Part shown: in pieces, positions 41,737 through 51,074 of the stretch
Numbering within the stretch: the stretch's first letter is position 1
How the letters are laid out: the number at the start of each line of letters is the position of its first letter
NCBI RefSeq assembly: GCF_009759665.1
Contig: NZ_WQNE01000001.1
Coordinates: 186,001 to 250,000, forward strand
DNA: 64,000 bases
Direction: 5' to 3'
From: Bradyrhizobium cajani
GTDB lineage: Bacteria; Pseudomonadota; Alphaproteobacteria; Rhizobiales; Xanthobacteraceae
Made by a program: the position numbers and the translations under genes
Notes under the pieces: generated by a model
Told to the model about the DNA's origin: nothing
The model's database searches: none
Seen by the model: the letters and a program-made list of their open reading frames with translations, nothing else

Positions 41737-42420
41737 ATGCCCGAGCGCCATATCAAGTCCGAGCCCTATGCCTGGCCCTACAACGGCGATCTCCGTCCCC
41801 AAAACACCGCGCTCATCATCATCGACATGCAGACCGATTTCTGCGGTGTCGGCGGCTATGTCGACAAGATGGGCTATGATCTTTCGCTGACGCGCGCGCC
41901 GATCGAACCGATCAGGAAGCTGCTCGCAGCGATGCGCGCCCAAGGCTTCCATATCATCCATACCCGCGAAGGCCATCGTCCCGATCTCTCGGACCTTCCC
42001 GCCAACAAGCACTGGCGCTCGCGGCAGATCGGCGCCGGCATCGGCGATCCCGGCCCCTGCGGCCGCATCCTGGTGCGCGGCGAACCCGGCTGGGACATCA
42101 TTCCGGAACTGGCACCGCTGCCAGGCGAGCCGATCATCGACAAGCCCGGCAAGGGCTCGTTCTGCGCCACCGATCTCGAACTGATCCTGCGCGTGCGCGG
42201 CATCGAGAACATCGTGCTGACAGGCATCACCACCGACGTCTGCGTCCACACCACCATGCGCGAGGCCAACGACCGCGGCTTCGAATGCGTCCTGCTGCAC
42301 GATTGCTGCGGAGCGACCGACAAGAGCAACCACGACCACGCGCTGAAGATGATCAAGATGCAGGGCGGCGTGTTCGGCGCGGTCTCGACGTCGGACGCCT
42401 TCATCGGAGCGATTTCGTGA
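41737..42420 (+). CDS. Biuret-hydrolase-like cysteine hydrolase (isochorismatase fold)
   Basis: The 227-residue product is a cysteine hydrolase with catalytic triad Asp in [10 protein letters not shown] (D31), Lys in IDKPGKGSF, and Cys in [16 protein letters not shown]. Its sequence, including [36 protein letters not shown] and [19 protein letters not shown], closely follows what I remember of Rhizobium biuret hydrolase (BiuH). That enzyme converts biuret to allophanate and ammonia. In this operon its substrate could be biuret, an oxalurate or another imported ureide. The ATPase gene overlaps its stop (GTGA). Confidence 0.87.
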   Translation: MPERHIKSEPYAWPYNGDLRPQNTALIIIDMQTDFCGVGGYVDKMGYDLSLTRAPIEPIRKLLAAMRAQGFHIIHTREGHRPDLSDLPANKHWRSRQIGAGIGDPGPCGRILVRGEPGWDIIPELAPLPGEPIIDKPGKGSFCATDLELILRVRGIENIVLTGITTDVCVHTTMREANDRGFECVLLHDCCGATDKSNHDHALKMIKMQGGVFGAVSTSDAFIGAIS

Positions 42421-43949
42421 TCATCGGCGAAACGCCTCCGCCCTCCGGCGCCTTCGGCGTCGATGCCATCGCCATGACGATGCGCTTCGGCGATTTCCTG
42501 GCGCTCGACAATGTCGAGCTGAAAGTGCGGCCGGGCTCGTTCCACGCGCTGCTCGGCGAGAACGGTGCCGGCAAATCGACCCTCGTCAAGTGCATCATGG
42601 GCTACTACCACGCCACCGAAGGCGACATCATCGTCGGCGGCCGCGAGCAGCCCATCGTCAATCCGAAGGACGCCCACGCGCTCGGCCTCGGCATGGTCTA
42701 CCAGCATTTCACGCTGGTACCGGCCATGACCGTCGCTGAAAACCTCGTGCTGGCCCGCGACGACGTGCCGGCCGTGGTGAACTGGCCGAAGGAGATGAAG
42801 GCGCTCGAGGCGTTCCTGGCGCAGATGCCGTTCAAAGTGCCACTCGGCGCAAAGGTCTCCGACATCTCCGCCGGCGAGCGGCAGAAATGCGAGATCCTCA
42901 AGCAGCTCTATCTGAAGCGCCGCTTCCTGATCCTGGACGAGCCGACCTCGGTGCTGACCCCGGCAGAGGCCGACGAGGTGCTCGGCATGCTCCGCGACAT
43001 GGTCCTCAAGGGCGAACTGACGATCCTGATGATCACCCACAAGTTCCGGGAGGTCATGGCCTTCGCCGACGACGTCACCATCCTGCGCCGCGGCAAGCTC
43101 GCCGGTCACGGCAAGGTCTCGGAGATGACGCCCGACGCGATGGCGCGCACCATGATCGGCGCCGAGCAGCTGACGGTGCAGCCGCCGCGCACAGGCGAGG
43201 CCGGTCGGGCGCGGTTGGAGCTGAAACAAGTCCGTGCGCTCGACGATGCCGGTGCGGTTGCGGTTCACGACGTCTCGCTCGCCGTGCGCGCCGGCGAGAT
43301 CGTCGGCATCGCCGGCGTCTCCGGCAACGGCCAGCGCCAGCTCGTCGAGGTGCTGGCCGGCCAGCGCGAGGCCGAGAGCGGCGAGATCCGCGTCGCGGGC
43401 GATCCCTACCGCGCCAGCCGCGAGGAGATGCGGCGTCACAAGATGTCACTCCTGCCCGAGGAGCCGTTGAAGAACGCCTGCGTCGGCGGCATGAGCGTCG
43501 CCGACAACATCGCCTTCCGCGAGTTCGACCGCGCGCCCTTTGCAAGTGGCGGCTGGTGGCTCAACCGCAGCGCTTTCCGTGACGATGCGAGGAAGAAGAT
43601 CGCCCGGTGCAAGATCAAGACCCGCACGCCCGATACGCCGATCTCGGCGCTGTCGGGCGGCAACATCCAGCGCGCCGTGCTCGCCCGCGAACTCGCCGGC
43701 GACATCGAGGTGCTGATCGCCGCCAACCCCTGCTTCGGCCTCGACTTCGCAGCGGTGGCGCAGATCCACGCCGAGATCATGGCTGCGCGCAACCGCGGCG
43801 CGGCGGTGCTGCTCGTCAGCGAGGATTTGGACGAATTGCTCGAGCTGTCCGACCGAATGGTGGTGATGTTCCACGGCCAGTTCGTGTATGAAGCACGGAC
43901 CAGCGAGGCCGACCTCACCGTGGTCGGCCGGCACATGGCGGGACATTGA
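42417..43949 (+). CDS. BMP-type ABC importer ATPase (tandem domains)
   Basis: The 510-residue product has two nucleotide-binding domains. The first has Walker [17 protein letters not shown], signature ISAGERQK and Walker [13 protein letters not shown]. The second has a degenerate Walker A ([16 protein letters not shown], no Lys), signature [12 protein letters not shown] and ANPCFGLD instead of a normal Walker B. This asymmetry is usual for YufO/RbsA-type proteins. GTG start overlaps the previous stop. It energises the importer encoded upstream. Confidence 0.92.
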   Translation: MIIGETPPPSGAFGVDAIAMTMRFGDFLALDNVELKVRPGSFHALLGENGAGKSTLVKCIMGYYHATEGDIIVGGREQPIVNPKDAHALGLGMVYQHFTLVPAMTVAENLVLARDDVPAVVNWPKEMKALEAFLAQMPFKVPLGAKVSDISAGERQKCEILKQLYLKRRFLILDEPTSVLTPAEADEVLGMLRDMVLKGELTILMITHKFREVMAFADDVTILRRGKLAGHGKVSEMTPDAMARTMIGAEQLTVQPPRTGEAGRARLELKQVRALDDAGAVAVHDVSLAVRAGEIVGIAGVSGNGQRQLVEVLAGQREAESGEIRVAGDPYRASREEMRRHKMSLLPEEPLKNACVGGMSVADNIAFREFDRAPFASGGWWLNRSAFRDDARKKIARCKIKTRTPDTPISALSGGNIQRAVLARELAGDIEVLIAANPCFGLDFAAVAQIHAEIMAARNRGAAVLLVSEDLDELLELSDRMVVMFHGQFVYEARTSEADLTVVGRHMAGH

Positions 43950-43962
43950 TCAGGGACCAGCG

Positions 43963-44448
43963 ATGGACGGCGCATCCGAGCGCGACGAGCATTTCCTGCG
44001 CCTGTCCTTCGCGGTTGCCCGCCGCTCGCTCACCCATGGCAATCATCCGTTCGGCTGCATCGTCGTCGATGCCGACGGCCAGGTGCTGATCGAGGCCGAG
44101 AACGGCTACATGCCGGACCACGACGGCACCGCGCATGCCGAGCGCCTTGCGGCCACCCAGGCCTGCCGTACGTTCAGCCGCGACGTGCTCGCGACAGCTA
44201 CGCTCTACTCCTCCGCAGAGCCCTGCGCGATGTGCGCGGGCGCGATCTATTGGGCCGGCATCGGCCGCGTGGTCTACGGCCTCAGCGAGCACCGCCTGCG
44301 CGGCGTCACCGGCAATCATCCGGAGAACCCCACGCTCGACCTGCCCTGCCGCGAGGTCTTTGCCAGCGGGCAGCGGCCAACGGAAGTCATCGGCCCGCTA
44401 CTCGAAGAGGAAGCCGAAGCGCTGCACGACGGCGTGTGGACGAAGTAG
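43963..44448 (+). CDS. CDA-fold nucleoside/guanine deaminase
   Basis: The 161-residue product has the zinc deaminase motifs: H-A-E in DGTAHAERLAATQA and PCAMC in SSAEPCAMCAGAIYWAGIGR. Length and the AIYWAGIGRVVYGLSE segment suggest a guanine-deaminase type enzyme of the cytidine deaminase fold, which would make xanthine. ATG at 43963 has AGGGA upstream. It closes the first ABC operon, so a purine base is likely the imported substrate or a breakdown intermediate. Confidence 0.88.
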   Translation: MDGASERDEHFLRLSFAVARRSLTHGNHPFGCIVVDADGQVLIEAENGYMPDHDGTAHAERLAATQACRTFSRDVLATATLYSSAEPCAMCAGAIYWAGIGRVVYGLSEHRLRGVTGNHPENPTLDLPCREVFASGQRPTEVIGPLLEEEAEALHDGVWTK

Positions 44449-44457
44449 ACGTTTCAG

Positions 44458-44490
44458 GGTGGGCAAAGGCGCCCTTGCGCCGTGCCCACC
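44458..44490. terminator. Two-tier hairpin after the first ABC operon
   Basis: Outer arms GGTGGGCA and TGCCCACC enclose an inner GGCGC/GCGCC stem. It lies ten bases after the deaminase stop. It resembles an interspersed palindromic element of these genomes and may terminate or stabilise the transcript. The 250 bases beyond it up to the next operon contain no gene. Confidence 0.65.
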
Positions 44491-44740
44491 ATCGGAGTGG
44501 AATCGAACCAGGTCCGCACAGCGGGTTCCGATTTGGCTTGAACCGTCACAAATTTGCAACAGACGCCGCTTGCGGGCACAATTGCTCCCGCTGTCCAGAG
44601 CGGTTTGCGGCGCTCGGTCCTTTGGCAAACGATGACAACCGACTACGCCAGCCGCCTGCCGAAGCGTTGAGCAAGGGATGACGCATTTTCGCACCTTACG
44701 CGACGCTTCAAACTAGCCCACAATTGAGGCACTTCATCCC

Positions 44741-46330
44741 ATGCAAGTGCATCAGCGCATGTTAGATCCGACGCTTAACGGCCAGCATACCGGCGAGTCC
44801 CCGCTGTTAAGGACGCTCGGGCTCACCAAACGCTACGGTGATTTCCTCGCCAACGATTCCATCGACATCGATATCTGGCCGAACGAAATCCACGCGCTGC
44901 TCGGCGAGAACGGTGCCGGCAAGTCGACCCTGGTCAAGGCGATCTACGGGCTGATCCAGCCCAGCGCCGGCGAGATTCGCTGGCAGGGCGAGCGAATCAT
45001 GCTGTCAGGCCCGTCTGAAGCACGCCGCCGCGGCATCGGCATGGTGTTCCAGCACTTCTCGCTGTTCGACAATCTCACCGTCGCCGAGAACGTCGCCCTC
45101 GGCCTCGATGGGAGGGAATCCTTCAAGGACATGTCGGCGCGACTGGAGCAGGTGTCGAAGACCTATGGCTTGCCGCTCGATCCCCGGCGAGAGGTCTGGC
45201 AACTGTCGGTCGGCGAGCGCCAGCGCATCGAGATCGTCCGCGCGCTGATGCAGGATCCGAAGTTCCTGATCCTGGACGAGCCCACCGCCGTCTTGACGCC
45301 TCAGGAGGCCGACCAGCTCTTCATCGTGCTGGAACGGCTCAAGGCCGAAGGCCGCGCCATCCTCTACATCAGCCACAAGCTGGAGGAGGTGAAGCGGCTT
45401 TGCGACACCGCGACGATCCTGCGCGGCGGCCGAAAGGTCGAGACCTGCAATCCCAGGCTCGAGACTGCGGCCTCGCTCGCCCGCATGATGGTCGGCGGCG
45501 AGATCAGGGAAGTGAAGGCTGCGTCCGGCCGGAAGACCACGGTGCCGCGGCTCATCGTCGACGATCTCTCACTTGCACCGGGCGAAGCGCATGGCGTTCG
45601 GCTCGAGCATATTTCGTTCGAGCTCAAGGGTGGAGAGATCCTTGGAATCGCCGGGGTCGCCGGCAACGGCCAGGACGAACTGTTCGCTGCGCTCTCCGGT
45701 GAACGACTCGCGAAGGATCCTGGTACCATCGTGATCGAGGGCATCGCCGCGGGCCACCTCTCGATCACCCAGCGCCGTAAGCTGGGCGCGGCCTTCGTGC
45801 CCGAGGAGCGGCTCGGCCACGGCACCGCGCCGCGCATGAAGCTGTCGGAGAATGCTCTGCTCACCGGGCATGCGGCGAGCGGCATGGTCCATCGCGGCTT
45901 CATCGATACCGTCGCCACGCTGAAGACTGTCGATCGTGCGACCGAAACATTCGACGTGCGCAAGGCCAAGCGCGATCCCGAGGCCGCGAGCCTCTCCGGC
46001 GGTAACTTGCAGAAATTCATCGTCGGCCGCGAGATCCTGCGCAACCCGGCCGTGCTGGTGGTGAGTCAGCCCACCTGGGGCGTCGACGCAGGCGCCGCCG
46101 CCGTCATCCGTCAGGCGCTGCTTGATCTCGCAACCGCAGGCGCCGCGGTGCTCGTGACCAGCCAGGACCTCGACGAGCTCGCCGAAATCGCCGACCGTAT
46201 TGCCGTGATGTTCCACGGCCGGCTGTCGGCCCCGCTTGCCACCAGCGAGGCGACGCGTGAAAAACTCGGCCTGTTGATGGGCGGAAGCAGCCTGGAGCCG
46301 AAGGAGGCCGCGCATGCAGTTGGTGCTTGA
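44741..46330 (+). CDS. Second BMP-type ABC ATPase (tandem domains)
   Basis: The 529-residue product has a normal first domain ([41 protein letters not shown]) and a degenerate second one (GVAGNGQDELFAALSG, LSGGNLQKFIVGREI, VVSQPTWGVD). It is a paralogue of the ATPase in the first operon. GAGG lies 11 bases before the ATG; a second ATG at 44759 is possible. It leads the operon ATPase-permease-permease-binding protein. Confidence 0.92.
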   Translation: MQVHQRMLDPTLNGQHTGESPLLRTLGLTKRYGDFLANDSIDIDIWPNEIHALLGENGAGKSTLVKAIYGLIQPSAGEIRWQGERIMLSGPSEARRRGIGMVFQHFSLFDNLTVAENVALGLDGRESFKDMSARLEQVSKTYGLPLDPRREVWQLSVGERQRIEIVRALMQDPKFLILDEPTAVLTPQEADQLFIVLERLKAEGRAILYISHKLEEVKRLCDTATILRGGRKVETCNPRLETAASLARMMVGGEIREVKAASGRKTTVPRLIVDDLSLAPGEAHGVRLEHISFELKGGEILGIAGVAGNGQDELFAALSGERLAKDPGTIVIEGIAAGHLSITQRRKLGAAFVPEERLGHGTAPRMKLSENALLTGHAASGMVHRGFIDTVATLKTVDRATETFDVRKAKRDPEAASLSGGNLQKFIVGREILRNPAVLVVSQPTWGVDAGAAAVIRQALLDLATAGAAVLVTSQDLDELAEIADRIAVMFHGRLSAPLATSEATREKLGLLMGGSSLEPKEAAHAVGA

Positions 46331-47405
46331 GAAGCGCGCCGAGCGCTCCAACGCTATTGCGCTGGTCTCACCCCTGATCGCGATCGGCCTCACGATCGTG
46401 ACCATGGTCATCCTGTTCGCGGTCCTCGGCAAGAATCCCCTGCTCGCGCTGCAGGCCTATTTCATTGCGCCTTTGACCGACGGCTATTCGCTCCAGGAGA
46501 TCGCGGTGAAGGCGACGCCGCTGGTGATGATCGCGATCGGGCTATCGCTCTGCTATCTCGCCAACGCCTGGAACATCGGCGCCGAAGGACAGTTCCTGAT
46601 TGGTGCGGTCGCCGGAAGCTGGATCGCGGTGAAGACGCAGGGTACCGACGCCGGGGCCTGGGTGCTGCCGGCGATGCTCGTGCTCGCGGCAGCGGCGGGC
46701 GCTCTCTATGCGCTGATCCCGGCAATCTGCAAGGTGAAGTTCGGCGCCAGCGAGATCCTGACCAGCCTGATGCTGGTCTATGTCGCCGATCTCTTCCTCG
46801 ACTATCTCGTGCGCGGCCCCTGGCGCGATCCGCACGGCTTCAACTTCCCGACCACGGCCGAGTTCGATCCGGTGGCGACGGTGCCGCTGCTGATCGAAGG
46901 CGGCCGGCTGCATCTCGGCTCGATCATCGCGCTGCTGGTCGTCGCGGCTGCGGCGATCCTGCTCGGGCGCACCATCAAGGGTTTCGAGATCCGCGTGGTT
47001 GGAGCTGCGCCCCGCGCGGCGCGGTTCGGCGGCTTCAATGCCAACCAGCTCGTCATCTTGACCTTCGCTGTCTCAGGCGCGCTGGCGGGTCTCGCCGGTA
47101 TCATCGAGGTCGCCGGCCCGATCGGGCATCTCCAGCCGGGCATCTCGCCGGGCTACGGCTTTACCGCGATCATCGTCGCCTTCCTCGGCCGGTTGAACCC
47201 GCTTGGAATATTAGTTGCAGGCCTTTTCCTCGCATTGACCTTTATTGGCGGCGAGCAGGCGCAGATCGCAATGAAGATCCCGTTGGACGTCACCAAGGTG
47301 TTTCAGGGCATCCTGTTGTTCTATGTGCTTGCCTGCGATTCCCTCATCCTCTACCGCTTCAAGCTGGTGTTTTCGAACCGACAGGTGGCACGTGGAGCTG
47401 GTTGA
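46314..47405 (+). CDS. Second-operon ABC permease, first subunit
   Basis: The 363-residue product overlaps the ATPase gene by 17 bases. It has about nine membrane helices and motifs AIGLSLCYLANAWNIGAEGQ, KVKFGASEILTSLMLVYVAD and FAVSGALAGLAGIIEVAGPI. It is the homologue of the permease at 39687. Confidence 0.92.
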   Translation: MQLVLEKRAERSNAIALVSPLIAIGLTIVTMVILFAVLGKNPLLALQAYFIAPLTDGYSLQEIAVKATPLVMIAIGLSLCYLANAWNIGAEGQFLIGAVAGSWIAVKTQGTDAGAWVLPAMLVLAAAAGALYALIPAICKVKFGASEILTSLMLVYVADLFLDYLVRGPWRDPHGFNFPTTAEFDPVATVPLLIEGGRLHLGSIIALLVVAAAAILLGRTIKGFEIRVVGAAPRAARFGGFNANQLVILTFAVSGALAGLAGIIEVAGPIGHLQPGISPGYGFTAIIVAFLGRLNPLGILVAGLFLALTFIGGEQAQIAMKIPLDVTKVFQGILLFYVLACDSLILYRFKLVFSNRQVARGAG

Positions 47406-48309
47406 GGCCATCATCCTGGCGGTGCTCGCGGCGTCGACGCCGCTGCTGATCGCGGCGACCGGCGAGCTCGTGACCGAGCGCTCCGGCGTGCTCAATCTCG
47501 GCGTCGAGGGCATGATGATCGTCGGCGCGGCCTGCGGCTTTGCTGGCGCCTGGCTGACGGGCTCGATCTTCGTCGGCGCATTATTCGGCATCGTCGCGGG
47601 CACGCTGATGTCGCTGATCTTCGCGCTGATGGCGCTCGGGCTCGCCGTCAACCAGGTCGCAACGGGTCTTGCGCTGACCATCCTCGGCATCGGACTCTCC
47701 GGCCTGATCGGCGCCGGCTTCGTCGGCGAGCGCCTCACGCCGGCCGCGCACCTCAGCATTCCCGGCCTCACCGACATTCCGCTGATCGGTCGCGTGCTGT
47801 TCGGCGAGGACGCCTTCGTCTATTTCTCCATCGCGCTCATCATCGGTGTCTGGTGGTTCCTGTACCGCACGCGGGCGGGATTGATCCTGCGCGCCTGCGG
47901 CGACAACCACGTCTCCGCGCACGCGCTCGGCTATCCCGTGCTGCGCATCCGCACCTTCGCCGTGATGTTCGGCGGCGCCTGCGCAGGGCTTGCCGGCGCT
48001 TACCTGCCGCTGGCCTATACGCCGTTCTTCATCCCAGGGATGACCGCGGGGCGCGGCTGGATCGCGCTGGCGCTGGTGGTTTTCTCCTCCTGGCGGCCTG
48101 GCCGGCTCGTCGTTGGCGCCTATCTGTTCGGCGCGGTGACGATCCTGCAACTGCACGCGCAAGGCTGGGGCGTCGGCATTCCCTCGCAGTTCATGTCGGC
48201 GCTGCCCTATCTCGCGACCGTTATCGTCCTGGTCCTGCTCTCCCGGGCGCGCACCGGCGGCTCGACCGCGCCGGCAGCGCTCGGCACTGTGTTCGTGCCT
48301 GATCGCTGA
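47392..48309 (+). CDS. Second-operon ABC permease, second subunit
   Basis: The 305-residue product starts with GTG (AGGTGG just upstream), overlapping the previous gene by 14 bases. Motifs are TGELVTERSGVLNLGVEGMM, NQVATGLALTILGIGLSGLI and MFGGACAGLAGAYLPLAYTP. It is the homologue of the permease at 40799. Confidence 0.92.
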   Translation: MELVEAIILAVLAASTPLLIAATGELVTERSGVLNLGVEGMMIVGAACGFAGAWLTGSIFVGALFGIVAGTLMSLIFALMALGLAVNQVATGLALTILGIGLSGLIGAGFVGERLTPAAHLSIPGLTDIPLIGRVLFGEDAFVYFSIALIIGVWWFLYRTRAGLILRACGDNHVSAHALGYPVLRIRTFAVMFGGACAGLAGAYLPLAYTPFFIPGMTAGRGWIALALVVFSSWRPGRLVVGAYLFGAVTILQLHAQGWGVGIPSQFMSALPYLATVIVLVLLSRARTGGSTAPAALGTVFVPDR

Positions 48310-48382
48310 GTTTCATTTCCAAGGCGTGCGCGATGGGGCGCGCACGCTGCGGATCGTGGTTTTCCCCGACTGTTGGAGATTG

Positions 48383-49462
48383 ATGATGAGGAAATCACTT
48401 CTTGCGCTGGCTGCCGGCCTCTTGCTTGCCGGGAGCGTCAGCGCGGCCTCCGCCGCCGACAAGCTGAAGGTCGGCTTCATCTATTTGGGTCCGATCGGAG
48501 ATCTCGGCTGGACCTACCAACACGATGTCGGGCGCCTGGCGCTGGTGAAGGAATTGGGCGACAAGATCGAGACCACCTATCTCGAGAACGTCCCCGAAGG
48601 TCCCGATGCCGAACGTGCCATCGAGCAGCTCGTCCGCGCCGGCAACAAGCTGATCTTCACCACGTCGTTCGGCTACATGGACCCGACGCTCAAGGTCGCC
48701 AAGAAATATCCGAACGTGCATTTCGAGCACGCCACCGGTTACAAGCGCAACCCGAACATGTCGACCTATTCGGCCAAATGGTACCAGGGCCGCTACATCC
48801 AGGGCCTGATCGCGGCCAAGATGTCGAAGTCCGGCGTGCTCGGCTATATCGGCTCGTTCCCGATTCCGGAGGTCGTCTCCGGCATCAACGCGACGATCCT
48901 CGCAGCGCAGACCATAAATCCGAACATCAAGGTCAAGATCATCTGGGCCAACACCTGGTTCGATCCGGGCAAGGAGGCCGACGCCGCCAAGGCGCTGATC
49001 GACCAGGGCGCCGACGTCATCATGCAGCACACGGATTCGCCCGCGGCGATGCAGATCGCCAGCGAGCGCGGCAAGCTGGCCTTTGGCCAGGATTCCGAGA
49101 TGATCAAGTTCGGGCCCAAGACCCAGCTCACCTCGATCCTGGACACCTGGGGGCCCTACTACATCGCCCGCGTCAAGGCCGAGCTCGACGGCACCTGGAA
49201 GTCCGAAGACACCTGGGGCGGCCTCGACAGCCACATGTTCGCGATGGCGCCCTACACCAACATGCCTGATGACGTGAAGAAGATGGCAGAGGATGCCCAG
49301 GCCGCGATCACCGCAGGCAAGCTGCATCCGTTCAAATGCCCGATCGTTGGGCAGGACGGCAAGCCGGTCGAATGCAAGGGCGGCGATCACCTCGACGACG
49401 GCCAGATCCTCGGCATGAATTTTTATGTGAAGGGCATCGACGACAAGCTGCCGGGCAAGTAG
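48383..49462 (+). CDS. Second-operon BMP-family binding protein (Sec-exported)
   Basis: The 359-residue product has a Sec signal (MMRKSLLALAAGLLLAGSVS, cleaved near SAASAAD) and the BMP pattern: VGFIYLGPIGDLGWTYQHDV, FTTSFGYMDPTLKVAKKYPN and GSFPIPEVVSGINATILAAQ. The first-operon partner instead uses a Tat signal, so the two systems differ in export route. GGAG lies 5 bases before ATG 48383. Confidence 0.93.
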   Translation: MMRKSLLALAAGLLLAGSVSAASAADKLKVGFIYLGPIGDLGWTYQHDVGRLALVKELGDKIETTYLENVPEGPDAERAIEQLVRAGNKLIFTTSFGYMDPTLKVAKKYPNVHFEHATGYKRNPNMSTYSAKWYQGRYIQGLIAAKMSKSGVLGYIGSFPIPEVVSGINATILAAQTINPNIKVKIIWANTWFDPGKEADAAKALIDQGADVIMQHTDSPAAMQIASERGKLAFGQDSEMIKFGPKTQLTSILDTWGPYYIARVKAELDGTWKSEDTWGGLDSHMFAMAPYTNMPDDVKKMAEDAQAAITAGKLHPFKCPIVGQDGKPVECKGGDHLDDGQILGMNFYVKGIDDKLPGK

Positions 49463-49511
49463 CACGCTTCTTGCATTGCCTAAATCACCTGCTCCTCCCG
49501 GAGGAGGTTCG

Positions 49512-49564
49512 GAGGGGGTGGCCAGAAGCACCCGGCACTTGTGGTCGCCCCCTCTTTCTATTTT
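49512..49564 (+). terminator. Rho-independent terminator of the second ABC operon
   Basis: A GAGGGGG/CCCCCTC stem, extended by a few further pairs, is followed by TTTCTATTTT. A smaller CTCCTC/GAGGAG hairpin precedes it at 49492-49506. It also lies at the end of the convergent deaminase gene. Confidence 0.75.
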
Positions 49565-49571
49565 GGCCGGA

Positions 49572-50921
49572 CTATCCCGCCTGCATCGCCCGCGCCGCGG
49601 AACTGTGGCGGCGGATGAGGTCGACAACATCCAGGCCCGGGATCGCGCCGTCGACCACCGCCCATTTGCCCGCCACCATCACCCGGTCGGCCCGATGCGC
49701 GCCGCACAGCACCAGCGCGGCCAGCGGATCGCCGTGGCCGGAGAAGCGCAGTTCGTCGAGCCTGAACAGCGCGAGATCGGCGGCCTTGCCGACGGCGATC
49801 TCCCCGAGTTCCGGCCGGCCGACGCAGGCCGCCGACCCCTTGGTGGCCCAGCGCAGCGCATCCTTGTGGCTGACCTTGTTCACCCCGTAGCGCGCCCGTT
49901 GCAGCAGGAAGGCGGCACGCACCTCCTGCATCAGATTTGATCCATCATTCGAGGCCGAGCCGTCGACGCCGATGCCGATCCCGACGCCGGCCTCCTCCAT
50001 CTCGCAGACGGGACAGCAGCCCGACGCCAGAAGCTGGTTGCTGCACGCGCAATGACTGATGGTCGTCTTGGCCCTGCCGAGCCGCTGCATCTCGTCCGCG
50101 TTGAAGAAGATGCCGTGGGCGAGCCAGGTCCGCGCGTTGAGCCAGCCGCATTGTTCGAGGTAGTCGAGCGGGCGGCAGCCATACATCTGCTGGCAGAACC
50201 TGTTCTCGTCCTCGGTCTCGGCGAGATGAGTGTGCAGGCGCACGTCGAGCTTGTCGGCGAGATCGGCGGTGGCGAGCATCAGGGATGTCGTCACCGAGAA
50301 CGGCGAGCAAGGTGCCAGCGCAATCTGCACCATCGCATCCGCACCGCGCTGGTGATGTTTGGCGATCACGCGCGCGCTGTCGGCGAGGATCGTGTCCTCA
50401 TCCTGCACGACGCTGTCAGGCGGCAGGCCACCGTCGCGCTGCGACAGGTTCATCGAGCCGCGCGTCAGCAGCACCCGCACGCCGAGCCGCTTCGCCACCG
50501 CCACCTCGATGTCAACGGCGTCTTCGAGCCTTGCCGGGAATACGTAGTGATGGTCCGTCGTGGTGGTGCAGCCCGAGAGCAGGAGCTCGGACATCGCCAC
50601 GGTGACGCCAAGCTCCAGCGCCTCCGGCGTCAGCTTCGCCCACACCGGATAGAGCGCCTGGAGCCAGGGAAACAGCTCGCGGTCCATCGCCACCGGCAAC
50701 GCCCGCGTCAGCGTCTGATAGAAGTGATGATGCGTATTGATGAGGCCGGGCAGGACGACGTGCTCGCCCGCGTCGAACACCGCGACGTCCGCCATTGCAG
50801 GCGTGCTGCCGGCCGGCACGAGCTCGACGATCCGGCCATCCCTGACCACGATCCCGCGCGCAGCATCATCGGCGAGGATCGCGAGGGGATCCCTGATCCA
50901 GATCGGCTTCGCATCGCTCAT
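49572..50921 (-). CDS. 8-oxoguanine deaminase-type amidohydrolase
   Basis: The 449-residue product is an AHS-type metal-dependent hydrolase with LPGLINTHHHFYQTLTRALP near residue 60, LDVRLHTHLAETEDENRFCQ in the middle, RTWLAHGIFFNADEM and a GIGVDGSASND aspartate near the end. Family members with the LPVAMDRELFPWLQALYPVW and CNQLLASGCCPVCEM-type segments deaminate 8-oxoguanine to urate. ATG at 50921 has GAGGAG upstream. It diverges from the xanthine dehydrogenase genes across a 153-base region with facing sigma-54-like promoters. Confidence 0.87.
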   Translation of the reverse strand: MSDAKPIWIRDPLAILADDAARGIVVRDGRIVELVPAGSTPAMADVAVFDAGEHVVLPGLINTHHHFYQTLTRALPVAMDRELFPWLQALYPVWAKLTPEALELGVTVAMSELLLSGCTTTTDHHYVFPARLEDAVDIEVAVAKRLGVRVLLTRGSMNLSQRDGGLPPDSVVQDEDTILADSARVIAKHHQRGADAMVQIALAPCSPFSVTTSLMLATADLADKLDVRLHTHLAETEDENRFCQQMYGCRPLDYLEQCGWLNARTWLAHGIFFNADEMQRLGRAKTTISHCACSNQLLASGCCPVCEMEEAGVGIGIGVDGSASNDGSNLMQEVRAAFLLQRARYGVNKVSHKDALRWATKGSAACVGRPELGEIAVGKAADLALFRLDELRFSGHGDPLAALVLCGAHRADRVMVAGKWAVVDGAIPGLDVVDLIRRHSSAARAMQAG

Positions 50922-50956
50922 GGCCCTGCTCTCCTCACATCTGCTAGCGACAGGCC

Positions 50957-50972
50957 TGCAAGGCTGACGCCA
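50957..50972 (-). promoter_or_regulatory. Sigma-54-like promoter of the 8-oxoguanine deaminase gene
   Basis: On the minus strand TGGCGTCAGCCTTGCA has GG and GC separated by ten bases, with a TTGCA -12 element. Transcription would start about 25 bases before the ATG, leaving room for the GAGGAG ribosome site. Confidence 0.65.
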
Positions 50973-51012
50973 GTCCAATCACGTTCATGCTACGACTTTG
51001 CTTGTTGCGACT

Positions 51013-51029
51013 TGGCTCCGGTCTTGCAA
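51013..51029 (+). promoter_or_regulatory. Sigma-54-like promoter of the xanthine dehydrogenase operon
   Basis: TGGCTCCGGTCTTGCAA has GG at 51014-51015 and GC at 51026-51027, ten bases apart, with TTGCAA at -12. Transcription would start about 35 bases before ATG 51075. Confidence 0.7.
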
Positions 51030-51074
51030 GACTCTATCGCACGATTCATCGGGCGGAAGCTTTTTGGCGCAGCC

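Noticed and set aside
44700..44745. Sigma-54-like element before the second ABC operon
   Set aside because: A GGCAC half occurs but no GC lies ten bases further on. The operon's promoter remains unidentified.
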